The position numbers and the translations under genes are program-made. A stretch of DNA of 64,000 nt from Parelaphostrongylus tenuis (lineage: Eukaryota > Nematoda > Chromadorea > Rhabditida > Metastrongylidae): the NCBI GenBank assembly GCA_019055375.1, contig JAHQIW010000891.1:1-64000 (forward strand), in the 5' to 3' direction. This document shows, in pieces, positions 24,601-33,500 of the stretch. Positions within the stretch are counted from its first letter, which is position 1, and every line of letters begins with the position of its first letter. Under the pieces are notes generated by a model. That model had not been told where the DNA came from. It ran no database searches and saw only the letters and a list, made by a program, of their open reading frames with translations.

Positions 24601-26522
24601 AAAAATGACATAGGAGACAGCACCAGTAGATTTTCAAAACTAAACTAAAATCTTAAATGAAATTATAAGCGTAAATAGAGACATCAAAGTTTCTGGAAAC
24701 ATGCAAGATCAGTCATATACGCCCAGGTAGCGAGTTCACCTGTGTATTCCCACTTGGCTCCATGATCGTGATCCTTGAGCCCACTACTCGCACTTCGAAA
24801 CCGGGTGGTAGGAACGTATTGAAGCCCATTATCAAGGCGGATCTACCTTGGAATAGCCGGCTCACTCTTGTAATGACACCAGGTGTGTCGATACTAGAAG
24901 GAATCAAATCAGAGAACGAAGATTTCTATCAAAAAAGAGATTTTATCTGCATACGCTTGTGACTTAAAGTCCTTCATGATATCAAGGAACTGTGTGTAAA
25001 CATTTGGTTGATCAGCGAACTGAGTCTTTACTTGATCCAGATATGACAGAGCGTCTTCCACCTGGAATCAGAGAGATCATGTAAAAGTAAAAATGTGATA
25101 AATAAGACCATAAGGCGCTTATTTGGAGAAAAGCCCTGAATGATCGCTTATTCAATATGACTAGAAAGTGCTCAAGGTCACGCTGAATTCAGAATTCACA
25201 GCTAATTTGAAGAAAAAAGTACTAGAAATGACCTGTTCTCCATTTGGTTTTAACCCCTGAAAATTTGCTGGAAAGATCAAGTACCATTGATCTCAAGGCT
25301 AACTGCTTTTTCCCCACTTTCGAATAAGCAAAAGTAGCTCTTTTCTTCGTATTGTCTTCGAACAAGAACCAAACTAAAGCAAAATGAATAAATTAAAGCA
25401 GTGATGCGGCTAGTGGAGGAGGCGATAACGCAGTGGTTAGTGATGCAGTGTATCAAGAAGCAAGATGATAAGGCGCTGGTTGAATACCCTCCACCAACAC
25501 TCTTGTAATGAAATGACGAACGCTGTGGGGAACGCTCTAGCCCAGTTGCCTTCGAGATTGCAAGAAGAATCAACTTGATTACAGCATCTAGCTTATTCAT
25601 AAAAGAGATCCTCAAGAAGTAGGAAGGAACATTTGAGATGTTCGAAGACCTTTGTGAAGAACGAACATCTGAGGAAACGAGTCCTAACACAAAAAGTGCT
25701 TGTATTGAAGGATATTTTGAAAAAAAAAACCCGTCGGCGCTGATCAACTCCTGAAGGATGCGCTATGCGTTTGTCTTTATCTAACACCATTTGAACTGCC
25801 TGAAGAGAAACTGGCCTTCATTATGGCTCGAGATGGTCTACCGATGTATCGACTCGGTGCTGGTATGCTCCCAGATAGATTTAGTTACAATTCGTCAACC
25901 CCACATGGATGGAAGGCTTATTGAGGCCCAGGCGTGGGATCGAACCACTGACAATCATTGACCGAGTACGCGTTTGTCACAGAGCACCTCTGATTACTGC
26001 GCCATATGCGTTCCCATTTCTGGGCGCAGGCCCCAGCATAGGGAAACTGTGCTGATTTAGCTGTTCTGTTCCCTAAAATCCCGAGATGAGCCAAGCCAGG
26101 GCTTTCTCAGATCATCACCACGTTAGAGCATGGTCGGCCCTAGTGGATTAGAGGGAGATTACCACCTTGCAACTAGTAGCTACCAAGACGGTGGTCATTC
26201 CTGGTGCGGCTCACTCTTAGCTGGGCATTCCACGTAGAACGTCGAACTCTTCCTCAGCTTGCGTTACCCTGTTAGGGAACGGGGGAGGAGCTGAGCTCCC
26301 CGCTGCACTTCCCAATCCGATACCCAGGAAAAGCTCCCGACCATGATAAGGCGGTGAAACACCTGGGAGTAGTATAAAATAGATTAAAATTAACAAAAAT
26401 AATGGTGATATTGGATTAAAAGCACAAACCTTAACGCGATTCTGATTCATCCCATGCGCATTTATATCATATTGATCGTAGACGTTTCCTGTTGATCCAC
26501 TACTACCACAATTACCGTACAT
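16468..26522 (-). CDS. sin-3: SIN3 transcriptional co-repressor, complete gene model of 28 exons
   Basis: SIN3 is a nuclear scaffold that holds class I histone deacetylases and links them to DNA-bound repressors. Exons, 5' to 3' on the minus strand: 26522-26430, 25061-24955, 24893-24740, 24595-24437, 24339-24268, 24210-24130, 24062-23907, 23844-23740, 23123-23022, 22943-22829, 21570-21363, 21110-21071, 20774-20655, 20600-20500, 20426-20300, 19957-19896, 19802-19659, 19583-19419, 19106-19002, 18944-18779, 18079-17966, 17880-17777, 17711-17532, 17481-17358, 17282-17196, 17151-16983, 16890-16751, 16653-16468. All phases agree, giving about 1161 residues. PAH1 is at residues 32-98 ([27 protein letters not shown]), PAH2 at about 172-260 and PAH3 at about 335-405. 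The HDAC-interaction region follows ([37 protein letters not shown]). The C-terminal SIN3 region includes [13 protein letters not shown] and [20 protein letters not shown]. Basic clusters PKRRRRSK and GPPKKRRK could be nuclear signals. The N-terminus is short (31 residues before PAH1), and AGATTT-free acceptor CGCTTTAAG lies 10 bases before the ATG. The weakest joins are exons 10-13 and the last intron. Confidence 0.93.
18155..18330 (-). repeat. tRNA-related repeat family C inside a SIN3 intron
   Basis: Lies in the intron 18080-18778. Read on the minus strand it has body sequence (GCTGGTTACTAACAGCTACG) followed by a tRNA-like part with a B-box-like GTTCAATTTTCGCC. Related copies: 18545-18650, 20075-20275, 27540-27640, 27720-27945, 51325-51500 and 59812-60030. 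Confidence 0.55.
18327..18403. repeat. Short foldback hairpin in a SIN3 intron
   Basis: GGACCCATCTCCTCT and AGCTCTAAC on the left pair with GTTAGAGAT and GGTGGGTCC on the right around a CG-rich turn. A second hairpin with similar ends is at 19222-19354 in another SIN3 intron. Confidence 0.55.
18545..18650 (+). repeat. tRNA-related repeat family C, degenerate copy
   Basis: GCGGTGGCCTCAGTGGTGTA (A-box-like), then GGGGTGAAACGCGGCACAAC where other copies have GGGTTCAAC, ending in TTTTGCATACCCACTCAAC. It lies in the same SIN3 intron as the copy at 18155-18330 and is in the opposite orientation. Confidence 0.6.
18658..18683. repeat. (TA)n microsatellite
   Basis: An uninterrupted run of alternating T and A of about 26 bases in a SIN3 intron, directly after the family C repeat. 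Confidence 0.95.
19222..19354. repeat. Foldback hairpin in a SIN3 intron
   Basis: The left arm GGACCCATGGCCTCTGCGTC matches the reverse complement of the right arm GACGCAGAGGCCCTGGGTCC with one mismatch. A second, inner pair (TTGCGTCTAACAAT and ATTGTTAGACGCA) lies inside. It sits in the intron 19107-19418 and would form a stable stem in the pre-mRNA. Confidence 0.75.
20075..20275 (-). repeat. tRNA-related repeat family C in a SIN3 intron
   Basis: Minus-strand tRNA-like part with GTGGCATACAAAATATTTGG at one end, GACGGGAGCTGAACTCGCG in the B-box position, and GGTAACCTCGGTGGTGTGGA in the A-box position. It lies in the intron 19958-20299. Confidence 0.55.
20905..21050 (+). repeat. SINE family B body in a SIN3 intron
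   Basis: ATTGCAAGAAAAGTCGGCTT then CAGTATTCTATAACATTC follow the family B body order seen at 25550 and 37840. It lies between SIN3 exons 21110-21071 and 20774-20655, exactly where a conserved protein segment is missing from my model (see findings). Confidence 0.5.
22580..22770 (-). repeat. tRNA-like repeat in a SIN3 intron
   Basis: On the minus strand GTCGGTGGCTGAGTGGCAGT resembles an A box of serine or leucine tRNAs. It is followed by CGGGTTGGGGCTGACCCCC, without a clean B box. It does not fold into a complete tRNA and lies in the intron 21571-22828. Confidence 0.4.
23165..23480 (+). repeat. Dispersed repeat family X, plus copy in a SIN3 intron
   Basis: Begins TCATGGCTGGGAGGTGTTCC and includes GATGACCGCCATCTTGGCAG. 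An inverted copy lies at 26075-26350 in the first SIN3 intron. Both share segments over about 300 bases with many substitutions. It occupies the intron between exons 23740 and 23123. Confidence 0.6.
25415..25640 (+). repeat. SINE family B with tRNA-like head
   Basis: ACGCAGTGGTTAGTGATGCA (A box), then GGCGCTGGTTGAATACCCTC (B box), then a body with GAGATTGCAAGAAGAATCAA and CATCTAGCTTATTCATAAAA. It lies in the first intron of SIN3. The minus-strand open frame of 156 codons that overlaps it (25747-25277) is therefore not a gene. Confidence 0.65.
25734..26010 (-). repeat. tRNA-derived SINE family A in the first SIN3 intron
   Basis: On the minus strand: CATATGGCGCAGTAATCAGA (A box), a B-box-like GGTTCGATCCCAC, and a body ending GATCAGCGCCGACGG. 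It is directly next to family X (26075-26350) in the 1.37-kb intron between the first two SIN3 exons. Confidence 0.75.
26075..26350 (-). repeat. Dispersed repeat family X, minus copy
   Basis: On the minus strand begins TCATGGTCGGGAGCTTTTCC and continues with GGAATGACCACCGTCTTGGT, as at 23165-23480. It lengthens the open frame of the first SIN3 exon past its GTTTGTG donor by chance. That read-through stretch is repeat and not SIN3 protein. Confidence 0.65.
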
Positions 26523-26922
26523 GTTGTAGAGCCTTAAAGCGAAGGATTTAAGCGATTAAATGAGCCGAAATAAACTGTACACATGGATTTTGGCAATACA
26601 CAGCGAGATAGCTAAACAGTGGGGTTTAATTACCCAAGTTTTAGATGGTGAATTAGAGACGGAGAAAAATGACAATCATTGAGATTTAATGAAAGTCGAA
26701 TGTCTATGAAGAAAATGACGAGCGATTCACGGGTCTACACTTCAAATATGAGCAAGATCGCCTAAAAATCAAACTCCACAATCTCGCTTTTCATTAAAAT
26801 TCCGAAGAGGAAGTGTAAGGAAGCGGCCGTAGGCAAGAGGTCATAGATTAGTAGGAGATAAGAATTTTCACTTAAAAATCGATCGCCGATGATTTCGTGG
26901 GATTCTTTGGCTCTTCAGTAAC

Positions 26923-26997
26923 CTGAACAGGGTTAAAGTTCTGTTCTGATAGCTTTGATTGAGAACCTAGAGGCTGAGTCATTGGGTTTTCATACAT
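26923..26997 (-). other. Possible alternative 5' exon of SIN3
   Basis: On the minus strand, TTTATTTGGTAG precedes ATGTATGAAAACCC, an open stretch of 25 codons rich in Q, N, S and P, and a donor CAG/GTTACT. Composition suits the Q/N-rich N-terminus of nematode SIN3 proteins. However, it ends in phase 0 and the next exon (from 26532) would need phase 2, so it does not join to my model. It may be untranslated or belong to another isoform. Confidence 0.25.
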
Positions 26998-27099
26998 CTA
27001 CCAAATAAAATGACGAAAAACAGCCGAATGAACAAGAGTTCTCTTTATTTAACTGCTTTCAGAAGTGGTCCGATGTCTAGAGTGACAGCGAAACTTTGA

Positions 27100-27178
27100 A
27101 CCTCAGGCGAGAGTCGAACTCGTGTGTCATCCTTATCGACGACGCGGCCTAACCAAATGAACTACTGGAGCTTCTGCT
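27100..27178 (-). repeat. tRNA-like sequence (pseudo-tRNA or SINE head)
   Basis: On the minus strand a 74-base stretch has a D-arm-like TTCATTTGGTTAGG, a T-arm-like CGAGTTCGACTCTCG, and ends GCTCCAG and CTGAGGT that only partly pair. The anticodon loop would be TCGATAA, with C in place of the universal U33. The acceptor stem has mismatches. I take it for a tRNA pseudogene or the head of a SINE. Confidence 0.4.
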
Positions 27179-27539
27179 CTTCTATCATTCTTTCTGCTAC
27201 TAGAGGTATCGATCTCTCAGCAACCAATCAAGAAACAGCACGATGATGTCATTTTCGTTCCGAATAAAACACAGTTCTGTTTGAAACACCGTTTTCTGAT
27301 TTTCAAGCAAATCGTCTTATCCTCCTATTTTACTGCCTTCTAAAGGCAGATGAGGGAAGACATAAAGGTACATAACAACAAGATTGATCAGTGGTTCGGT
27401 CTCCTTCGGAGCTCCAAAGTGAATGAATCTTGTAATTGATTTCTGGAGTTTTTCTGATCTACTCAGATTTTGTAATGTAACACTTCGACATCGAAACGTT
27501 AGCGGCGTAACAGCGTTTACCAACGAGCTCGCACTAGAG

Positions 27540-27640
27540 GGTTGATCAACGAAAAATTCGACAGCAGGCAGGAGTTGAACCCGCGTTTCACTCTTGCCGG
27601 GGGCGTGTGCCACCACTACACCAGCCATTACACCGCTCTA
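27540..27640 (-). repeat. tRNA-related repeat family C
   Basis: On the minus strand: GGCTGGTGTAGTGGTGGCAC (A box) and CGGGTTCAACTCCTGCCTGC (B box). Both boxes are good. It would form a tRNA-like cloverleaf only in part. Confidence 0.65.
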
Positions 27641-27719
27641 CAATCACTTTTTTTGAATATTTCTCTTAGTGTCACTGCTAAAAAGAACTCAAAATGGAGA
27701 ATTCATTCAGGTCATACAT

Positions 27720-27945
27720 TTCGAATAGCTGTCACCATAACTGGGTTCGACGCCGATAGATTTCTACCAGACCAAACCCGTCAAAGGTTGGTTGCTGACA
27801 GCTACGACAAGTTATATCTATGAAAGAGCGGTAGTAGAGCGGTGACATCGGTGGTGAAGTGTTAGTATGCGCCCCCGATATGGGTGAAACACGGGTTCAA
27901 CGCCCGGCTGGGATCGAATCTTCACATACCATTCAACACTCTAGA
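27720..27945 (+). repeat. tRNA-related repeat family C, body then tRNA part
   Basis: The body (AACTGGGTTCGACGCCGATA, ACCCGTCAAAGGTTGGTTGC) comes first and the tRNA-like part follows (GGTGACATCGGTGGTGAAGT, then CACGGGTTCAACGCCCGGCT). The same order is kept at 59812-60030 and 51325-51500. The internal promoter thus lies at the 3' side of the shared sequence. Confidence 0.65.
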
Positions 27946-28039
27946 CATTATTTACAACATTATAACACTGCTAAAAGCACTGAAAAAAAAAGAATGCTTT
28001 TGGTCACAAGAAGACCTCATCATTAGACAGGTAGTGGAT

Positions 28040-28190
28040 CAATATGCCTGGCAATCATTTTTTGAGCCACGCATGTCAGTGGTCTGTCAAAGAAGGTTGG
28101 CTTATAGAGCCCGATACACGTGTTTCGATCTTGCGATCTCGTCAATCGGGCAGTTACCCTTTCTCGTCTTTTGCCAATCCTATGTGGGGT
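28040..28190 (+). repeat. Single arm of the 11110-11620 inverted-repeat element
   Basis: TTTTTTGAGCCACGCATGTC, then GCTTATAGAGCCCGATACAC, then CGTCAATCGGGCAGTTACCC correspond to the right arm of the element at 11110-11620. The plus-strand frames of 68-110 codons here are repeat-derived. Confidence 0.65.
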
Positions 28191-28458
28191 GCTTCAGTGC
28201 CCACACTAAGAGTTAGCGACAACGAACGTTTTACACTCGATTGCTCTTGACTAGTTTATTCAATATATCATATCTGTGGATCAGTTCCATCAATGTGGAA
28301 GTGGTGGATCAATTCCATCAATGGCTTGGGCCTCTTCAAAGCTCTGAATTGTAGAAATTGGCTTCCAACTGACTCTCTGAACTTCGCTAAAAACATTGAA
28401 TATAATCTATAAGAATATTCTGAGCTTTTTTTAGAGATTGATACGTCAGTGATTCACG

Positions 28459-28492
28459 ACGTTTCGGCGGTGTCTCCCGCTTCATCAGAGCC
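28459..28492 (-). repeat. Hammerhead-like hairpin motif, well preserved
   Basis: On the minus strand GGCTCTGATGAAGCGGG leads into a hairpin and then CCGCCGAAACGTC. After it, ACGTCGTGAATCACTGACGT can form a second stem. The core CTGATGA and GAAAC with a GTC behind it matches the invariant core of the hammerhead ribozyme. The tail TGACGTATCA is shared with 29546 and 11862. Confidence 0.55.
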
Positions 28493-29545
28493 ACACGTCC
28501 GACACTGAACAGCTACTTTAACACTGCTTGGCGAGCAGGCTGAGATCTGGGCGCGGCAGCGCGGCGAACTACAGTCACAATGCGGCAGTCTTCTAATGAA
28601 ATTTCTACTTTTATCATCACTAGAAGGATTTTAGTCGCCAATAAATCATAGGAGATGATACGAGAGAGGTTATTGAAGCGACGAAAGCTAAGGCTAACAC
28701 GAGTATTTTTCATAAAATGCAACCGCACTCCGGCCAATCTTGATAGGAAACTAGAGGCTAACTCCGGGACCAACTAAATGGTCTTTATACTAAAAATACG
28801 TTCATAAAGGTCCACCACCTAACGATAGCCCAATTGTTCATAGCAAGAAAGTCTACTTAGCATCAAAATTCTACTACATAATGCCAAAAAATTCATTGTG
28901 GAAGCGGAACAACGGACCTTGAAAACAGAACCTTATTTCTTTTTTTTTTCGTTCGTAAAATGTAATATAGAAATCTTTCAACAAATTAAGCTTAGCCTGA
29001 GAATCGGCATCTTTCGGTCTACCAAATGAGTACAGAAATATAGTTCAAAAAGAAAAAAGAAAGTGTCATGTGACAACTGAAAGTAAGTTTGCTTTCCAAA
29101 AGATGTGGATCATTCGTTGAATCATAGACTGCTTTCCGGCGGATAAACGCTCTTTTTTTTTACCAAAAAACCCTCTATAAAAGTTTCTTTTGTGATCTTC
29201 TACCACTTCATGCTGACAGTGTGCCCTCAAAACCTTAGCCACCAAAGAAATTCCTATTTCCAAAAAGCGGTGAGGATACGAACCAGCCGCAGCCCTCCGC
29301 AGCCCGCCGCGCACTGTGTACCGAAAACGGTACATGTGGTCGTCAACGAGCTAAAGAAGGGATGGGGGACGATTTGGTGACAGCACCTAAGATTATGTTG
29401 TCAGCGTTTCTCCCAGTCCACTTCTTTTGGCTGGTAGTGAATATGGCCGAAAAAACTGCTGATAACCACAATCACGTGCTATCACCATGAATAACGTCTC
29501 CCCATCCCTGGTATAGACTAGGGATCAGCGAGGGGCGTGTGGCTC

Positions 29546-29573
29546 TGATGAAGCGGGCGATAGCGCCGAAACA
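29546..29573 (+). repeat. Hammerhead-like hairpin motif
   Basis: GGCTCTGATGAAGCGGGCGA then TAGCGCCGAAAC: the core is intact and GGCG/CGCC can pair across ATAG. It is followed by TTGACGTATCAGCC, whose AGCC can pair with the GGCT in front of the core (stem I). Confidence 0.55.
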
Positions 29574-30056
29574 TGCGTAAAAACATTGACGTATCAGCCT
29601 CGAAAAGGCTTTAAACATTTTCACAGGCTCTGGATCGATGATCTTAAGGTTATTATTTTGAAAAACCGACAACGTGCCTCGTAGGATTTCTCAGCTCAAT
29701 TCAAAAGTTCGACTTTCTATAAACCTCGGCATAATCAATTGATATACCAAGGCCCCAATAACCCCACTAGGCACGCATAAGAACAGAAGCATAAGGGAGC
29801 AGATTTTGACGTTAAATTCACGGTCCTTGTTTTTGGAAGCCTTTTGGATACATAGCAAAGGCCCAAAAATGAACCGCAAGGAGGAGTGCCTCGTAATAAC
29901 GCGTGACCTCGCACCATACCTCAGGCCAATATTCCGACCTGAAGCATCGCAGAGATCTCGCGCCCTTTCTTCGTTTGATCTTCTAACCTGACCTAGGCAG
30001 CATATAAATAAGACCATCCGTATCATTCAAATAGACTAACACTACATACGCCCAGG

Positions 30057-30085
30057 CTCTGAAGAAGGCGTGTCGCCGAAACGTC
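30057..30085 (+). repeat. Hammerhead-like hairpin motif, most compact form
   Basis: GGCTCTGAAGAAGGCG, loop TGT, CGCCGAAACGTCAGCC. GGCG/CGCC form stem II. GGCT and AGCC, at the two ends, can form stem I, and the AC-GT pair between GAA and C could be a minimal stem III. That reproduces the order of a type I hammerhead with almost no stem III. Functional cleavage is not shown. Confidence 0.5.
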
Positions 30086-30370
30086 AGCCGAATTTCTACA
30101 ACTACTTTACAAACCTCGCGTCAGCTAGTTTTCTCCATTTCTCAGCTCAGTCACCTGATTCATATTGAAAATTCTCAGTTTCTCTTCGCAGGCCAAACAC
30201 GTAACTTTTACAACACAAGTTACTCTGGCAGCTATCAATAAATGCATCATATGAGTCCCCTTTTCTGCTTATAAAAAGAAACCGGGAATTGCTGGAGGAT
30301 GCCGAAGTTAGTAGACAGTCGATTTCGGGAGCACTCGAAAATGTTGTCTTAAAATGAGACGTAAACAACC

Positions 30371-30502
30371 CCTAAGCCTAGACCTGAGACAAAGCCTCAG
30401 CCTAAGTCAAAGCCTGATTTTAAGGCTAAAACTAAGCCATAGGCGAAGTCCAAGCCCAACACCAAGTCTGAGCCTTAGCCTAGCCCTAAGTCTAAGCCTC
30501 AG
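30371..30502 (+). repeat. Degenerate hexamer array, telomere-like (CCTAAG/TTAGGC)
   Basis: Twenty-two consecutive hexamers stay in phase over 132 bases. The consensus is CCTAAG, a rotation of the complement of the nematode telomere unit TTAGGC. Three hexamers match exactly, and 17 of 22 keep AG at positions 5-6. Most differences are single substitutions. An alternative reading is a decayed Pro-Lys coding repeat, since hexamers would also give PK dipeptides, but it has internal stops. Confidence 0.65.
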
Positions 30503-30531
30503 TGATAAATTGCAAAAGCTTTGAAAAGATG

Positions 30532-30812
30532 GAGCTCTCGGCGTTGGTCAATCCCTGATGGATGCGCCATGCATTCGTCTTCAATTTCTAACTTCGTTTG
30601 AAGTGATTGAATGCACATCTGGCCTATACAATGACTCGCGGTGGCCTCCCGCTAAACCAGTTAGTGCTGCTTATCCTCCCAGACAAGTCTGAGACCGTCT
30701 GGTACCAATTTGCCAAACCAGGAGGGATAAATAGCTTGGTGCGCCATGAGCGCGAGATCGAACCATTTACCTCTTGTGCGATTCGGAGCACCTCTAACCA
30801 CTGCGCCACAGG
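30532..30812 (-). repeat. tRNA-derived SINE family A, full-length copy
   Basis: On the minus strand: TGTGGCGCAGTGGTTAGAGG (A box), a B-box region with GGTTCGATCTCGCG, CAGACTTGTCTGGGAGGATA in the body, and GCCGAGAGCTCC at the end. It directly follows the telomere-like array. Confidence 0.85.
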
Positions 30813-31464
30813 CTCTCGTAAATTTTTGTGCTAGCTCGTGCTAGTCCGGAGTGCGTGGGTTAGCTGCTATATTCCGAAAGTGTATACCATTCCGGGAGGA
30901 ATAAATAAGAAAAAATTCAATATGATAGAATAATATAATTAAATAAAGCGTAAATAGTACTACATACAAATAATTCGTAAAAAAGCATAGATCCCGCAAA
31001 GTAAATAGGATCCTAACAATCTCGCGTTTGAATCAAACGAGAGACTCCCGCTAAGGTTTGGAATGGGAATGATGAAACCATTCTACAAATTGTCCTCTTT
31101 TGAAAGCCTTACAAGAAGAAGCCGGCCTCGAAAAAGGATAACCCGTGAGATGACCTCGAGTCTGTTGATCTACAACACACCGAGACCCCTCTGACCCTTC
31201 AGTATCGGTTTAAAAAGGAAAAATGAAAGAGAAGTCGAGATATTTGAAAACAGCCGTCGCCAGAACGCCAGGATGGTCATGTGCCACGAAACTCGTCCAT
31301 TTAATCATTGTCGCGCGGTGTCGCATCGCGGCATGTGTACAGCAACAAGCGTGCGCATGGTTGTTTTTGAACCACCATTTGTGGTGACATGATGTAGAAC
31401 TGGCCACCCAGGTGAGCCTATTAGAGTATGAGCTCTCGAACTCGAAGAGAATACCCCTTGGTCA

Positions 31465-31746
31465 CGCGCATGTGGCGCAGTGATTAGAGGTGCTCTGCGT
31501 CGCGCACCACGTCGATGGTTCGATCTCGTGCTCATTGCTCACCAAGCCATTCACCCCTTTGGGATCGGTGAGTCGGTACCAAATTTGTCTGGGAGGATAA
31601 CAACTTGACTTGATACATCGCTATAACACTGTGAGTCAATGATTTGTAATGGCCAGATACGCATTCGGTCACCTCAGATGCAATTAAAATTTGAAGACGA
31701 ATGCATGGCGCATATCAGGGATTGATCAGCGCCAAGAGCTTTATCG
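31465..31746 (+). repeat. tRNA-derived SINE family A, full-length copy
   Basis: CATGTGGCGCAGTGATTAGA (A box), GATGGTTCGATCTCG (B box), then TGTCTGGGAGGATAACAACT and the end GCGCCAAGAGCTTTA. Same strand as the copy at 10013. Confidence 0.85.
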
Positions 31747-31929
31747 CTCAGCGTTTACCCATTCGATCTACATTTAGGCCAACGAAGGTATAAGCTGAGT
31801 ACCTGAATGCTCTAGTGACTCAGAGGGATTCAGCTAACGACGAGTACTCGGCAATTCTTCTGAAAAGAAGAACGCTCAGGTAGCACACGAATCCGGAGTT
31901 CTTCCTAGATAGCGGAATTTCTTTTACAC

Positions 31930-32235
31930 GATCCGCCATGCGGACGTTCCTGTGCTGATCCCAGCACTTCCAGCATTCAATTTGCTTCCTCGGCTCCACA
32001 AAAGTCGGCGAATATTTCTCGTGTTACTTCGGCTGCTGCTTGAGGATGGGATTTCCTTTATAGATGTCGTAGAATGCTGGTTGAGGCTATTCTCCTAGCA
32101 ATCTCGGATGTAGCTGAGTTAAGGCGAACTCAGTTGATAAGAGTGTTAGGGGAGGGGATCGAATCGGCTCCTTGCTTATGGCCTGGCTTTTTCATGCAGT
32201 AAATCGCAAATCACTACCTACCGCGCCCCGGATGA
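31930..32235 (-). repeat. SINE family B with tRNA-like head
   Basis: On the minus strand the head reads GGGCGCGGTAGGTAGTGATT and then GATTCGATCCCCTCC. The body follows with AGCATTCTACGACATCTATA and CATCCTCAAGCAGCAGCCGA. This copy best shows that head and body belong to one element of about 300 bases. Confidence 0.65.
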
Positions 32236-33192
32236 CGAAAATGAGACAATGAATGGAAAAGGGATGGAATCTTTACACTATGCGTAAGACTCAAGAACTC
32301 GAAGAATCGGCTTTTTATAAATCTCGATATATCAGTTAATTATGTAAGTCGTAAAAACATCTTGATTTGCTGACACGAGGTTGGTATGGTTGCGTTGGCG
32401 AATCGCGTCCTTCAGAGCCTGGCCGTACGATGTACCTTGAAATTCCAGAAATAGAGCGGTTCATAGATAAAAGCGTTTTGTGCTGGAAAATCACGCCTGC
32501 GTAAACTTTTTCCCGAAATTTCGCTAGACCTCTTTTTCCTTACTTTTCCTAGTTTCTTTCGTTTTTTCTCTCACTTTAGTTAGATACTTTTCTTCTTTAG
32601 GAATAATTGAAAATTAAGGAAACCGCATGTATATTCGTCCTTTTTTGCAGAATTAAGCCTTCCTTATCTATGTAATTTGAAGGTACTTGACTATTTGAAT
32701 GATTCGGAGGATCCTTTATATACCGCCTAGGTCAGGTCCAAGAATCAAATTAAAGGGAATGAGGTCTTGCGTGTTTGTGACGCATTCGTCCTTCCGGTTC
32801 GTATTTGTAATTCTAGCGTTTATCCAAAACACTTCAAGATTTGCGCGTGGGTGTTTTTGAGTCCAGTGCCAGCACTATGACAGTCACTTCAAAATAATTG
32901 CCGTTGAGCTTTTCTGCTCTGTATGTGTTTAGAGGTGCCTGTTCTTCAGTTTGCATTCCACCTGGATGTTCTTTTATGCGAGCGAAAAGTGATCTACGAG
33001 TTTCCGCCTATATATCAACCTCATATGCTTCACATGTTACAACGGTTGGAAAGAAAGTTCTGGGGCACTTTCATAAGTATGAGGTAACTCCCGTGCGTAT
33101 CATGGGAAATTTTCAGTTTCTGATGTGAGATTTCCCCACTGAAGACTCAGATATTATTCGTCTCTATTTTCACTTCGCCATAAGCCTCCACC

Positions 33193-33500
33193 ATGTCCAA
33201 TGATACCATCGAAGTCCGTGTTTTATTGCGTCATTATTTGGGGAACGGTCTTTCTCAGGGAGCTGCAGTCGATGAGATCAACGAAGTTGAAGAAAAAGGC
33301 ATAAAAAGCAAATTTGCTGCTGGACGCTAGTTTCAACTCCCTAATGCCGGAGATCTTGACCTCGAAGACAGCGTCGTTCAGGACTTCCAACAAAGTTTAA
33401 CAACGAAGAATTGATTGCTGCTTTGTAAGAACAACCGTCGTCAGGTGTTTCGTAGATGGTACTTCGACCAGATTCGGAACTTGGTGTACCCGTAGTAGAA
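33193..33500 (+). mobile_element. Mariner-like transposase N-terminal fragment, broken
   Basis: From an ATG at 33193 the frame reads MSNDTIEVRVLLRHYLGNGL and then AVDEINEVEEKGI, the first helix-turn-helix of mariner transposases. It then stops where WF is expected (GR, stop, FQ) and shifts to NAGDLDLEDS, a hallmark of the family linker. Later pieces match the second helix-turn-helix after another shift. The catalytic DDD domain is not present. Dead relic. Confidence 0.75.

Noticed and set aside
26217..26429. Continuation of the first SIN3 exon frame to a stop at 26217
   Set aside because: The first exon ends at a GTTTGTG donor at 26430 and splices in phase to VEDALSYL. The read-through part is repeat family X.
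27100..27178. Functional tRNA gene
   Set aside because: The acceptor stem has mismatches, U33 is lacking and the T stem is imperfect. More likely a pseudo-tRNA or SINE head.
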